Program-made: the position numbers and the translations under genes
The notes under the pieces: generated by a model
Told to the model about the DNA's origin: nothing
What the model saw: only the letters and a program-made list of their open reading frames with translations
The model's database searches: none
Shown: piece by piece, positions 51,514 to 60,163 of the stretch
Numbering within the stretch: position 1 is the stretch's first letter
Layout: every line of letters begins with the position of its first letter
Origin: Bacteroidia bacterium
GTDB taxonomy: Bacteria; Bacteroidota; Bacteroidia; Chitinophagales; Chitinophagaceae
Assembly (NCBI GenBank): GCA_030429205.1
Contig: JAUICZ010000001.1
Coordinates: 1,416,806-1,480,805 of the forward strand
Length of the DNA: 64,000 nt
Direction of reading: 5' to 3'

Positions 51514-52637
51514 CCTTTATGCGAAAGTATTGCGATAAACATACTGTCCGCTTTTTGGCTTATCCCGTTTATTATTTCTTTACCTTCAAGCTTTAATCCT
51601 GTTTCTGCACATATATACGACACTACCTCTTCATTTTCCTTTTTGAAAACAGAACAGGTGATGTAGTACAACTTTCCTCCTGGCTTTAAATATTGAGCTG
51701 CATTTACAGCTATTTGTTTTTGCAGACTAGTAAATTCATTTATTTGAGTCTCTTTAAAAAAACACATTTGTTCCGGTGTCCGCGCCCATGTGCCTGAACC
51801 TGTACATGGCACATCGCATATGATGTTGTCAAACTTTTGATCTTTAAACTTCTCTTGTAACAATTGTTTATTAGCTACATTCAATTTATGTGTCGCTGGT
51901 AGTATGTGGCTGTATGTTCTGAATCGTTCTTTCATATTTTTAAGAATAGAAGAACGGCTGTCTGTTGCTGTAATATCTACAAGTGGTTCCAAGTCCTTCA
52001 AGTAAAGAGATTTGCCACCCGCACCGGAGCAGCTGTCCCACCAATGCTCTTGTGGTTGTGCTGAAAAACGTTTACATGTTTCTTGCGAAGAGGCATCTTG
52101 TACAACATATGTATATTCAGGAAACCAGTTTTGTACAGGTGTACCATTGGGTAAGGAGATACAATCATTTGTAACCTTAAAAGGTATTTCCTCTTCTTCT
52201 AATATAGCTATTATCTTTTCCTGTTCTTTTCGTACTCGTATAAAAAGGTCTGGTTGTACCAATATGCTGTTTAGCCAGTCATTTCTAGTAATACCTTCAG
52301 ATAGTTCAATGCTGTTGTTGAAGATGTTGTCAAGTACTACGTTGCTTGATGTTTCTATAGGTTCTATTAACCTTAACAGGTGTTTGTTCTCCGTTGAACA
52401 CATCTTAAGACAGTTGGCCACCCTTTCTTCAAAAGATAATTGTTGGTCGCATGCCTTGCTGCACCTGTACCAGCTGTAAGCCATTTCTGTCAACATTTTA
52501 CGATCGCGGCTACCAAGCTTGGGGTGCTGCCTATAGTATGCCTTTAGGTAATGTGCAAGCGGAATACTTCCGTCGTACTCTTTTACAATCTGTTCTATAT
52601 GTTGCCAAATGAAACGCATGGTTGCAAAAGTATTCAT
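51510..52637 (-). CDS. RsmB-like 16S rRNA (cytosine-C5) methyltransferase
   Basis: The 375-residue protein has a NusB-like N-terminal region and an RNA m5C methyltransferase core: WWDSCSGAGGKSLYLKD (SAM site), ICDVPCTGSGTWARTPEQ with the motif IV Cys, and YYITCSVFKKENEE with the motif VI catalytic Cys. The reaction methylates C5 of a cytosine in 16S rRNA, as in RsmB. Start by ATG at 52637; an alternative Met is at 52619. It overlaps the subtilase stop by 4 bp. Confidence 0.85.
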   Translation of the reverse strand: MNTFATMRFIWQHIEQIVKEYDGSIPLAHYLKAYYRQHPKLGSRDRKMLTEMAYSWYRCSKACDQQLSFEERVANCLKMCSTENKHLLRLIEPIETSSNVVLDNIFNNSIELSEGITRNDWLNSILVQPDLFIRVRKEQEKIIAILEEEEIPFKVTNDCISLPNGTPVQNWFPEYTYVVQDASSQETCKRFSAQPQEHWWDSCSGAGGKSLYLKDLEPLVDITATDSRSSILKNMKERFRTYSHILPATHKLNVANKQLLQEKFKDQKFDNIICDVPCTGSGTWARTPEQMCFFKETQINEFTSLQKQIAVNAAQYLKPGGKLYYITCSVFKKENEEVVSYICAETGLKLEGKEIINGISQKADSMFIAILSHKG

Positions 52638-52658
52638 AAAAGTATAGTATGAACTACT

Positions 52659-53639
52659 TTATTTCATCAACTCTATAGATTGCTTTATGTGTTCCTGAAC
52701 ATTCCATTCAATATTATATGGACGAACATACTCTGACATGGGGGACATACCATACTTAGCGCGTCTTTCATCTACATGCTCTGGGTCTTCAATAGGATGT
52801 ACATAGTGCCTTTTGCTGTTTGAATCTCTATGGATTTGGCTGCCATAAATTTGTTTTTTACCATCAGCCACAGCTATACGGTCTTCTAAGTATGCAACGT
52901 ATTCCTTTTTAATATCACCATTCTGTGCTGCTTTATGGACAATTGGCAAATACCTTTTGTGGGTGCTTATATCAGCATGTTGTAGTACAAGAAAAAGCGT
53001 TCTTGCACCATTAGCGCCAATTTGTTTTTTTGTTGGCCAGCCATATTCTGCAATTATTTTTTCCAGCCGCTCAAGATTTAAGGAATCAATTTTTTTGTAT
53101 TCATACATCATTTGTTTTAATTCAGGAGCACCATCACCATATTTTCTTAATGAGTCCATATAGCGCATTCTAAAGTATTGATCTGTACGTACCATCGTAT
53201 CAATAATAGGCATGAGGTTAGCATCTAAGTTTTGGTTATTCTTTGCAGAATTTCTTTTAGCAGCATCAACAATATTTTCCCATTCGGGATGATTATGTAA
53301 GCTTTCTAAATCAGGATCGATGATAATGTGGTTATAGTCATCATATATGCCATTAATGGTAATGCGCGTCAAAAGGGATATAGCAGAATCAATATTGTTT
53401 GCTTTAGACCAAGAACAAGCCGCGTTGAACATTGTACTCTGTGGTACTTTGTATCCTTCAATCAAAAAAGCTTTTGAGTAAGTTTCAGCAGATTGTTTGT
53501 ATTCCTGTTTGTTATAGTGGGCCTTTGCTTTCTTGAGTAGCGATACTGTTTTGTCATCCATTTTCCTATAAATGACTTGGGCTTTGACTGTTGTGACTGT
53601 TAGTGCAAATAATAATAGAGTAGAAAATAACTTGAGCAT
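52659..53639 (-). CDS. TPR-like secreted protein (326 aa)
   Basis: The ATG at 53639 gives a signal peptide (LKLFSTLLLFALTVTTVKAQ). A longer frame to 53756 adds 39 residues of unlikely sequence and is not used. The mature part starts with TPR-like helix pairs (AKAHYNKQEYKQSAETYSKA; TMFNAACSWSKANNIDSAIS). A Lys/Glu-rich helical C-terminal half follows, with HIDRDSNSKRHYVHPIED-like segments. Periplasmic location is inferred. Function unknown. Confidence 0.7.
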   Translation of the reverse strand: MLKLFSTLLLFALTVTTVKAQVIYRKMDDKTVSLLKKAKAHYNKQEYKQSAETYSKAFLIEGYKVPQSTMFNAACSWSKANNIDSAISLLTRITINGIYDDYNHIIIDPDLESLHNHPEWENIVDAAKRNSAKNNQNLDANLMPIIDTMVRTDQYFRMRYMDSLRKYGDGAPELKQMMYEYKKIDSLNLERLEKIIAEYGWPTKKQIGANGARTLFLVLQHADISTHKRYLPIVHKAAQNGDIKKEYVAYLEDRIAVADGKKQIYGSQIHRDSNSKRHYVHPIEDPEHVDERRAKYGMSPMSEYVRPYNIEWNVQEHIKQSIELMK

Positions 53640-53744
53640 ATTAAAAGGTTTTTGAGTAGAGAGTTTTCTCAAAAGACATTTACAGGCTAAGGACGGTTTG
53701 TTATAGATTGTTAAAGAAATGCCTAAATACCTATACAAAAAGTT

Positions 53745-53770
53745 AAAGCCGCTCATTGAGCGGCTTTATA
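53745..53770 (-). terminator. Intrinsic terminator of sucB
   Basis: AAAGCCGCTCA/TGAGCGGCTTT (53745-53755 and 53757-53767). On the minus strand the stem is followed by TTTAACTTTTT. Confidence 0.8.
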
Positions 53771-53788
53771 TAATAAGTTGATATGTAA

Positions 53789-55000
53789 TTAAATCTCTAG
53801 TAAAGTCTGTACAGGATCTTTACCCATCAGCAGCAATTCCGGATTTTCTAAGAGTTCTTTTACCCTTACCAAGAAGCTTACAGACTCACGGCCATCAATT
53901 ATTCTGTGATCGTAACTTAACGCCACATACATCATTGGGCGAACCTCAACCTTACCATTAACTACCATTGGGCGTTCTTGTATTTTATGCATGCCTAGTA
54001 TGGCGCTTTGAGGTATGTTGATGATCGGTGTAGACATTAGAGAACCAAATACACCACCATTTGTAATAGTGAATGTACCACCTGTCATTTCTTCAATAGT
54101 TAATTTGTTATCACGAGCTTTAGTAGCCAGGTTTTTTACTTCAGCCTCTATCTCATGCATGCTTAGGCTTTCTGCATTGCGGATAACCGGTACAACAAGA
54201 CCTTTTGGTGCAGAAACTGCTATAGAGATATCACAGTACTCGTGATATACTATTTCATTCCCATCGATATAAGCATTTACCGCAGGCCATTCTAACAGTG
54301 CATAGCAACAAGCCTTAGTAAAGAATGACATAAAGCCAAGGTTTACACCATGCTGCTCTTTAAATACTTCTTTATACTTCTTACGAAGTTCCATGATGTT
54401 CGTCATGTCAACCTCGTTGAAAGTAGTCAGCATAGCCGTGCTATTCTTAGCCTCAACTAGCCTGCGAGCTACCGTCTTACGAAGGTTGCTCATTTTTTTG
54501 CGGTCATCGTTACGGGTTTTTAAGCCGCCGCCAATTCTTCCTGGGTTCTCCAGTGCCGCTAAAACGTCTTTCTTGAGGATCCTGCCATTTTCTCCAGTTC
54601 CTTTTACATCTGATGACTTTATATTGTTGTTAGCCATCATGCTTTTAGCAACAGGTGTTGCGTTGGCATTGTCTTCTTTTTGAGGTGCCGGCTCAGCTTT
54701 TTTCTCTTCTTTTTGAGGTGCTTCTTCGGCAGCTGGCTCAGGCGTAGCAGCTCCTTCCGGACGTTCTACAGTTTCGTCTATTTTACATGCCAGATCCCCA
54801 ATATTCAGGTCTGTACCTTCTTGAGCTACAATATGTAGTATCCCTGCTTTTTCTGCGTTTAGTTCGAAAGTGGCTTTTTCACTTTCTAACTCACATAAGA
54901 TCTCATCCCTTTCTACCCAGTCGCCATCATTTTTAAGCCACTGTACAAGGGTTACTTCACTGATCGATTCGCCTACTGTAGGCACATTAATTTCTATCAT
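53789..55000 (-). CDS. sucB: Dihydrolipoyllysine succinyltransferase (2-oxoglutarate dehydrogenase E2)
   Basis: The 403-residue protein has a lipoyl domain (1-75) with Lys42 in [12 protein letters not shown], a Glu/Ala/Pro-rich linker and an E3-binding domain (about 112-150, [20 protein letters not shown]). The acyltransferase core (about 170-403) has the catalytic His365 in YDHRIIDG. It transfers succinyl from E1 to CoA in the citric acid cycle. Lipoylation sequence ESEKA is normal. sucA is not in this window. The fluoride channel gene lies upstream. Confidence 0.93.
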   Translation of the reverse strand: MIEINVPTVGESISEVTLVQWLKNDGDWVERDEILCELESEKATFELNAEKAGILHIVAQEGTDLNIGDLACKIDETVERPEGAATPEPAAEEAPQKEEKKAEPAPQKEDNANATPVAKSMMANNNIKSSDVKGTGENGRILKKDVLAALENPGRIGGGLKTRNDDRKKMSNLRKTVARRLVEAKNSTAMLTTFNEVDMTNIMELRKKYKEVFKEQHGVNLGFMSFFTKACCYALLEWPAVNAYIDGNEIVYHEYCDISIAVSAPKGLVVPVIRNAESLSMHEIEAEVKNLATKARDNKLTIEEMTGGTFTITNGGVFGSLMSTPIINIPQSAILGMHKIQERPMVVNGKVEVRPMMYVALSYDHRIIDGRESVSFLVRVKELLENPELLLMGKDPVQTLLEI

Positions 55001-55064
55001 GAAAAACTTGACATTTGCGGGCTGCTAAATTATAAAAAATGCAGCATATAACCCCCGCATACTT

Positions 55065-55433
55065 CTATTTTACAAGGAAGATTCCCAGCCTACAGAGTAA
55101 AATACCTATAAATAAGCTAAGAAGTGTATATGACATGGCTTGAATGTTAAGCCTGTCGTTGAGTAAAATGTTGTTTTCCAAAGCAAAAGTTGAGAAAGTA
55201 GTGAATGCACCGCAAAAGCCTGTTGCTACTATCAGCCAGGTGCTGTTATCTATTTGGTTGCGTTGCATAAGGCCAAATAGCAGTCCTATCAAAAAACAAC
55301 CAATTATATTTACCAGAAAGGTAGCATATGGTAGCCCGTTAGAAATATATTTGGTGACTATTTGATTGATCCCATATCTGGAAATACTACCTAAAAAACC
55401 ACCGAGGCCTACTAGTAAAAAAGCACGTAACAT
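55065..55433 (-). CDS. crcB: Fluoride channel CrcB/Fluc
   Basis: The 122-residue protein has four membrane helices and the CrcB signature GFCGAFTTFSTFALE with GGFLGSISRYGIN at the N-terminus. Pairs of such small subunits form antiparallel dimers exporting fluoride. No fluoride riboswitch is visible in the 37-bp gap before the start. It is divergent from the nucleotidyltransferase gene at 55471. Confidence 0.93.
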   Translation of the reverse strand: MLRAFLLVGLGGFLGSISRYGINQIVTKYISNGLPYATFLVNIIGCFLIGLLFGLMQRNQIDNSTWLIVATGFCGAFTTFSTFALENNILLNDRLNIQAMSYTLLSLFIGILLCRLGIFLVK

Positions 55434-55470
55434 AAGATAAAGATATATATTGCCACACTAATTACTACTC

Positions 55471-56229
55471 ATGAGAGCAGAGATACTGAAAGCCCTTGAA
55501 GAAATAGAGCAAAAAGAACAGATTAAAATACTTTACGCTTGTGAATCCGGAAGTAGAGCATGGGGATTTGCATCACCTGATAGCGATTATGATGTTAGGT
55601 TTATATATGCCAGAAACATCGTGGACTATTTACAAATAGACGAAGTCCGAGATGTAATTGAAATGCCCATAAATGACTTGTTAGACATAGGCGGTTGGGA
55701 TATTAAGAAAGCACTTAAGCTGTATAGAAGTGCTAATGCTGCTTTATATGAATGGTTTCAATCTCCTATAGTATATCGATGTATAGATGAGTTTTATGAG
55801 CAAATAAAAGGTAACATGAATGAGTTCTACTCATTAAAGTCAGGCTTTCATCATTACTTGAGTATGTCGTCAAATATTTTCAATAATGAACTACAAGCAA
55901 ATGAAGTGAAGCTAAAAAGGTACTTCTATGTTTTGAGGCCCCTATTTGCTGCTAAATGGATATATATTAGGCAGGAGGTACCTCCAATGGAGTTTAGCAA
56001 ATTAAGGACTGTTATTGATAATGCCGAAATGCAAAACAAAATTGACGATCTGCTACTAATAAAAAAGAAGTCGGACGAAAGAGCATTAATAAATCCTATC
56101 GGTGAGCTACAAGAGCTTATTCAAGATATGCTAATAGAACTGGAAGCTGCTGCTAATAAGATAGTACACTCAAAAGGAGAAACAGATAAACTGAATTTGA
56201 TATTTAGAAAGTTTGTAAATGGATTATAA
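55471..56229 (+). CDS. RlaP-type (PF10127) nucleotidyltransferase, first of a tandem
   Basis: The 252-residue protein has the Pol beta-type motif ESGSRAWGFASPDSDYDVRF (Gly27-Ser28, Asp39, Asp41), then the RlaP-family pattern NDLLDIGGWDIKKALKLYRS. A helical C-terminal region follows. RlaP-type proteins are RNA-repair-associated nucleotidyltransferases. No RNA ligase gene is next to it here. The stop overlaps the start of the paralogue at 56219 by 11 bp. Reaction and target unknown. Confidence 0.85.
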   Translation: MRAEILKALEEIEQKEQIKILYACESGSRAWGFASPDSDYDVRFIYARNIVDYLQIDEVRDVIEMPINDLLDIGGWDIKKALKLYRSANAALYEWFQSPIVYRCIDEFYEQIKGNMNEFYSLKSGFHHYLSMSSNIFNNELQANEVKLKRYFYVLRPLFAAKWIYIRQEVPPMEFSKLRTVIDNAEMQNKIDDLLLIKKKSDERALINPIGELQELIQDMLIELEAAANKIVHSKGETDKLNLIFRKFVNGL

Positions 56230-57280
56230 ACAAGTACACAATAATAAGGATATATTATTGCTGCAATGTATAAGCGGTAGTCGAGCTTATGGTTTGGAGA
56301 CTCCAGAGTCTGATACTGATGTAAAAGGTGTGTACTTATTACCTAAACAGGAGTTTTATGGGTTAGATTATATTCCTCAGGTGTCAAGCGATAGAAACGA
56401 CATTGTGTACTACGAGTTAAAGAGGTTTATTGAACTCTTAAGCAAGAATAACCCCAATATTCTAGAACTTTTGTCTACTCCCGATGATTGTATATTACAT
56501 AGGCACCCAATAATGGATATGGTGAAGCCTGAAATGTTTTTATCTAAACTGTGTTATGATACATTTGCAGGTTATGCTAAATCACAAATAAAAAAAGCAC
56601 AAGGTCTAAACAAGAAAATCTTTAATCCAATAGCAAAAGAAAAGAAAGATGTAGGAGACTTTTGTTATGTGTTGACTAATGAAGGAACACTGCCATTAAA
56701 GAAGTGGTTAGAAATAGAAGAGCTAGATATTACAAAATGTGGCTTAGCAAAGCTCGATCATGCAAAGGATATGTATGCATTATATTTTAGCTCAGATAGT
56801 CATGTAGTAATGAGAGGTATATATTCCAATAATGCAAATGAAGTAATGACTAGTATAGTCCCTGAACAACTTAAGCCATTGGCATTTATGAGTTTTAATA
56901 AAGAAGGTTACTCTAGCTATTGCAAAGACTATCATGAATATTGGAACTGGGTCAATAATAGAAATGACAGTAGATATGAAAAAACGCTGGAGCATGGCAA
57001 AAACTATGATGCAAAAAACATGATGCATACATTTAGGTTGTTGTTGATGTCGTATGATATTGCGAATGAAGGAAGAGTGAAAGTAAGAAGAAATGATAGG
57101 AGCTTTTTGCTCGACATCAAGTCTGGGAAGTATATGTATGAAGAGCTTATTAGTAAATCTTATGAATTGTTTGCTAAGGTTGAGAAAGCATACAAAGACT
57201 GTAACTTGCCACCTACACCTGATATAAAAGGTGCTGAAAAACTACTTGTAGAAATGCGTTATGAGCTGTATAAAAAATAA
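56219..57280 (+). CDS. RlaP-type (PF10127) nucleotidyltransferase, second of the tandem
   Basis: The 353-residue protein has CISGSRAYGLETPESDTDVK (Gly20-Ser21, Asp32, Asp34), followed by ELKRFIELLSKNNPNILELL, both typical of this family. The C-terminal half is about 100 residues longer than in its partner. Both metal aspartates are present, so it should be active. It overlaps the partner gene by 11 bp, implying translational coupling and possibly a complex. A bidirectional terminator follows (57279). Confidence 0.85.
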   Translation: MDYKQVHNNKDILLLQCISGSRAYGLETPESDTDVKGVYLLPKQEFYGLDYIPQVSSDRNDIVYYELKRFIELLSKNNPNILELLSTPDDCILHRHPIMDMVKPEMFLSKLCYDTFAGYAKSQIKKAQGLNKKIFNPIAKEKKDVGDFCYVLTNEGTLPLKKWLEIEELDITKCGLAKLDHAKDMYALYFSSDSHVVMRGIYSNNANEVMTSIVPEQLKPLAFMSFNKEGYSSYCKDYHEYWNWVNNRNDSRYEKTLEHGKNYDAKNMMHTFRLLLMSYDIANEGRVKVRRNDRSFLLDIKSGKYMYEELISKSYELFAKVEKAYKDCNLPPTPDIKGAEKLLVEMRYELYKK

Positions 57281-57312
57281 AGCCTTTCAACTGAAAGGCT
57301 TTATTTTTTATA
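57279..57312. terminator. Bidirectional intrinsic terminator
   Basis: AAAGCCTTTCA/TGAAAGGCTTT (57279-57289 and 57292-57302), followed on the plus strand by ATTTTTT. It separates the nucleotidyltransferase genes and the convergent lipoprotein gene at 57329. The stem overlaps the plus-strand stop codon. Confidence 0.85.
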
Positions 57313-57328
57313 CTAATGTTGTGTTGGT

Positions 57329-58477
57329 TTATTCTACCCAGTCTGCAATAAACATATTTGTTTCTCTTGTTCCACCGTTGTTACGGTTAGAGCTGAAAAG
57401 AATACGCTTACCATCTGGAGAGAACATAGGGAATGCATCAAATCCTCCATCGTGAGAAATTTTCTCTAATCCTGTGCCATCCTGGTTGATGATATACAGG
57501 TTGAAGGGGAACCCTCTCTCATACTCGTGGTTAGAAGCAAAGATGATGCGCTCTCCATCAGGCATCCAGTTTGGCGCCCAGTTTGCCTGACCTAAATTAG
57601 TTACTTGTTTAACATCGCTACCATCTACGTTAGCTACAAACACCTCCATGTTAGTAGGTTGTACCAATCCTTTTGACAAAAGGTCTTTATACTCCTTAAC
57701 TTCTTCTTCAGTTTTAGGTCGAGAAGCTCTCCATACGATTTTTGTGCCATCAGGAGAAAACCATGCTCCTCCATCGTATCCTAGTTCTGTAGTAATCTGC
57801 TTAACATCAGTACCATCAAGGTTCATTGTGTAAAGGTCGAGGTCTCCGTTACGAGTAGAAGTAAATATTACTTTATCACCTTTAGGTGAGATTACAGGCT
57901 CTGCATCATAACCGTCAGTATTGGTTAGTTGCTTGGTGATGTTGCCTTCAAGATCTGCAATAAAAATATCATATCCTTCATATATAGGCCATACATACTT
58001 GTTGCCATGCTCTTTTCTATCCGGAACAGGAGGGCAATCTTCGCTAGCCAAATGGGTAGATGAATACATAACATGCTTGCCATCAGGCATTAGGTAAGAA
58101 CAAGTAGTACGTCCTGTTCCAGTACTTACTAGTTTATAATCAAAATCCTCTTCTTTAGTTTCAGGCAGCTTGCCGTAAAATATTCTATCACACTCAATAC
58201 CTTCAGCAGGGTTTGTTCTTTGGAAGACAACGGTTTTACCATCAAAGCCAAAATATGCTTCGGCGTTATCTCCACCAGTTGTTAGCTGGATGACATTTTT
58301 AAAGTGCTTCTCATCGTTGTATGTAAGTGTAGAGGTATCTACCTTATGTACCGGAGCGCCATGGTGCCCATGTGCGTGTTCTTCGTTGCCGTGTGCGTTA
58401 TGTTCAGTTTCTCCTTGTTCAGAACCACCACATGCTGCAAATAGCAGACTGGTAAGTATTAAGCTGTACTTTTTCAT
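57329..58477 (-). CDS. PD40/TolB-like beta-propeller lipoprotein with His-rich N-terminus
   Basis: The 382-residue protein starts at ATG 58477, which gives a lipoprotein signal with Cys16 (LLFAAC). A His-rich segment follows (residues 24-42, HNAHGNEEHAHGHHGAPVH). The rest is WD40-like propeller blades of PD40 type: EPVISPKGDKVIFTSTRNGD, then GAWFSPDGTKIVWRASRP, then FPMFSPDGKRILFSSNRN. Members resemble the TolB propeller and DPP/prolyl peptidase propellers, but no hydrolase domain is present. The His-rich segment may bind metal. Convergent with the RlaP pair. Confidence 0.85.
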   Translation of the reverse strand: MKKYSLILTSLLFAACGGSEQGETEHNAHGNEEHAHGHHGAPVHKVDTSTLTYNDEKHFKNVIQLTTGGDNAEAYFGFDGKTVVFQRTNPAEGIECDRIFYGKLPETKEEDFDYKLVSTGTGRTTCSYLMPDGKHVMYSSTHLASEDCPPVPDRKEHGNKYVWPIYEGYDIFIADLEGNITKQLTNTDGYDAEPVISPKGDKVIFTSTRNGDLDLYTMNLDGTDVKQITTELGYDGGAWFSPDGTKIVWRASRPKTEEEVKEYKDLLSKGLVQPTNMEVFVANVDGSDVKQVTNLGQANWAPNWMPDGERIIFASNHEYERGFPFNLYIINQDGTGLEKISHDGGFDAFPMFSPDGKRILFSSNRNNGGTRETNMFIADWVE

Positions 58478-58565
58478 CAAATCTAGTGTTTGCGCGCAAA
58501 GGTACACTGGGCAGTCTAACAGAGGTATTAAATATGTAAATATATTGTCACGAGATTGTCACGGA

Positions 58566-59240
58566 TTAGTCGACACGTATCCAGTGAATACCATCAAAAA
58601 TGTATTTACCTGAAATATATGGCCGTGGACAATCATTAGACTCATCATTATTAGTGTGGCGTTCAATTTTCGCAGGCTCAATGATCAGCAGACTGTTTTT
58701 AAAGTGTATACGTTGAGTATAGTTACAATCAACTAGAGGTTCCGCATTTGAGTGCTTATTCTCTGCATTTGTTTCATACAGACTTCTGTCGGTAATAAGG
58801 TGTAGTATGCAGATACGTTCGTTTAAGTCTACAATGGTTATACCTTCCGACCTGTCTTGCCACCACCATCTTCCGTCGCCTTGCTCCCATTTTATTTTTA
58901 AATAAGTTTTTTGATTAAGTATTATCGTGTCTATATCTAGTTTGTGAACAGCAAATAGATCAAAGAAATCCCAAACAATACATTTGTTATCATGTGCTAT
59001 TATTACAGAAGCTAACTCCGCCTCAGCAACAGCAGAGTAGATGAAGTGATTCTCTAGTAAAACAGTATCATAGGTGCATTCTCCTTCGGTAGCAAACTGC
59101 TCTGAAATATACTTTAGTGGAGTATCTATTACCTGCACTTTTACTATGTCGGTATCTATGAGTGATTGTAGTGTATCTGTTTGTGCTGTGCTTACATAGG
59201 CAGAAAGCAGCATGAACATTGATATGTAAATACGAATCAT
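58566..59240 (-). CDS. Hypothetical secreted protein (224 aa)
   Basis: The ATG at 59240 gives a signal peptide (IRIYISMFMLLSAYVSTAQ); the frame open to 59330 adds unlikely sequence. The mature part is beta-rich, contains GDGRWWWQDRSEGITIVDLN, and ends in ISGKYIFDGIHWIRVD. No known domain. It lies downstream of the metallo-hydrolase on the same strand but behind a terminator (59255-59282), so it has its own transcript. Confidence 0.65.
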   Translation of the reverse strand: MIRIYISMFMLLSAYVSTAQTDTLQSLIDTDIVKVQVIDTPLKYISEQFATEGECTYDTVLLENHFIYSAVAEAELASVIIAHDNKCIVWDFFDLFAVHKLDIDTIILNQKTYLKIKWEQGDGRWWWQDRSEGITIVDLNERICILHLITDRSLYETNAENKHSNAEPLVDCNYTQRIHFKNSLLIIEPAKIERHTNNDESNDCPRPYISGKYIFDGIHWIRVD

Positions 59241-59254
59241 GTTTAAATATAAAT

Positions 59255-59282
59255 AAAGCCTCACTTGGCGAAGTAAGGCTTT
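59255..59282 (-). terminator. Intrinsic terminator of the MBL-fold hydrolase gene
   Basis: AAAGCCTcACTT/AAGTaAGGCTTT (59255-59266, 59271-59282) with loop GGCG and one mismatch. On the minus strand a T-rich run follows (TTTATTTATATTT). Confidence 0.75.
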
Positions 59283-59319
59283 GAAATTTTTATAGTAAAT
59301 AATTGTTAAAGTGAAGTGA

Positions 59320-60162
59320 CTAAAGCTCATTTAAATTAAAAGTCTTATCAAGTCTTATGCGTCCTCTATCATCCTTTTTCAAGGTGGCGCATTCTATATT
59401 CTTATCATGCTCAAATATTAAAACCCAATTGCCTTCTACAGCTTTGTTCAAATGGTTATCCTTTTCACTTAGTGTGTTAAGTGGCCGCATATCGTACGCC
59501 ATTACCCACGGCATTGAGATATGTGCAGCACTTGGAATTAAGTCTGCGCAATAAAGTAGTGTTCGGTCTTTGTAAGCTATTTGTAATAGCATCATTTGTT
59601 CTGTATGTCCATTCACATAATGTATGCGAATACCGGGTAACCATTCTTCTCCTTCTGCAACATCGATATATTTAAGCTGACCACTTTCTTCTATTGGTAC
59701 AATGTTTTCTTTCAAAAAAGATGCTTTCTCTCGAGGGTTGGGTGTCAAGGCCCAGTCCCAATGAGCTTTATTACTCCAATAAGTTGCGTTGGGGAAAGAG
59801 GTTACGAGCCTATCTCCATCACGTTTAACAGATCCGCCACAATGGTCAAAGTGTAAGTGCGTTAAGAAAACATCTGTAATATCTTCCGGTTTATATCCAT
59901 ATTGTGCTATAGATTTTTCTATTGTGTCGTCTCCATGAGGATGAAAGTGACTGAAGAATTTTTCATCTTGCTTGTCGCCCATACCATTGTCAACTAATAT
60001 TACACGGTCTTCATGCTCTATTAACAAACAACGCATTGCCCAGCTGCACATATTATCATCATCAGCAGGGTTTACTTTCTGCCACATACTTTTGGGTACA
60101 ACGCCATGCATTGCTCCTCCGTCCAACTTAAAATATCCTGCTAAAACTGTATGTACTTTCAT
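59320..60162 (-). CDS. MBL-fold metallohydrolase
   Basis: The 280-residue protein has the metallo-beta-lactamase core: LLIEHEDRVILVDNGMG, then VFLTHLHFDHCGGS, then HIHYVNGHTEQMML and YCADLIPSAAH. These give the two-zinc site (HxHxDH, His, Asp). It resembles AttM/AiiA-type lactonases or related hydrolases, so the substrate may be a lactone or thioester, without proof. It follows the transporter gene at 60164 by 1 bp, so the two share a transcript. Confidence 0.85.
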   Translation of the reverse strand: MKVHTVLAGYFKLDGGAMHGVVPKSMWQKVNPADDDNMCSWAMRCLLIEHEDRVILVDNGMGDKQDEKFFSHFHPHGDDTIEKSIAQYGYKPEDITDVFLTHLHFDHCGGSVKRDGDRLVTSFPNATYWSNKAHWDWALTPNPREKASFLKENIVPIEESGQLKYIDVAEGEEWLPGIRIHYVNGHTEQMMLLQIAYKDRTLLYCADLIPSAAHISMPWVMAYDMRPLNTLSEKDNHLNKAVEGNWVLIFEHDKNIECATLKKDDRGRIRLDKTFNLNEL

Positions 60163-60163
60163 G

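Noticed and set aside
55434-55470. A fluoride riboswitch before crcB
   Set aside because: The gap is only 37 bp and shows no pseudoknot-like arrangement.
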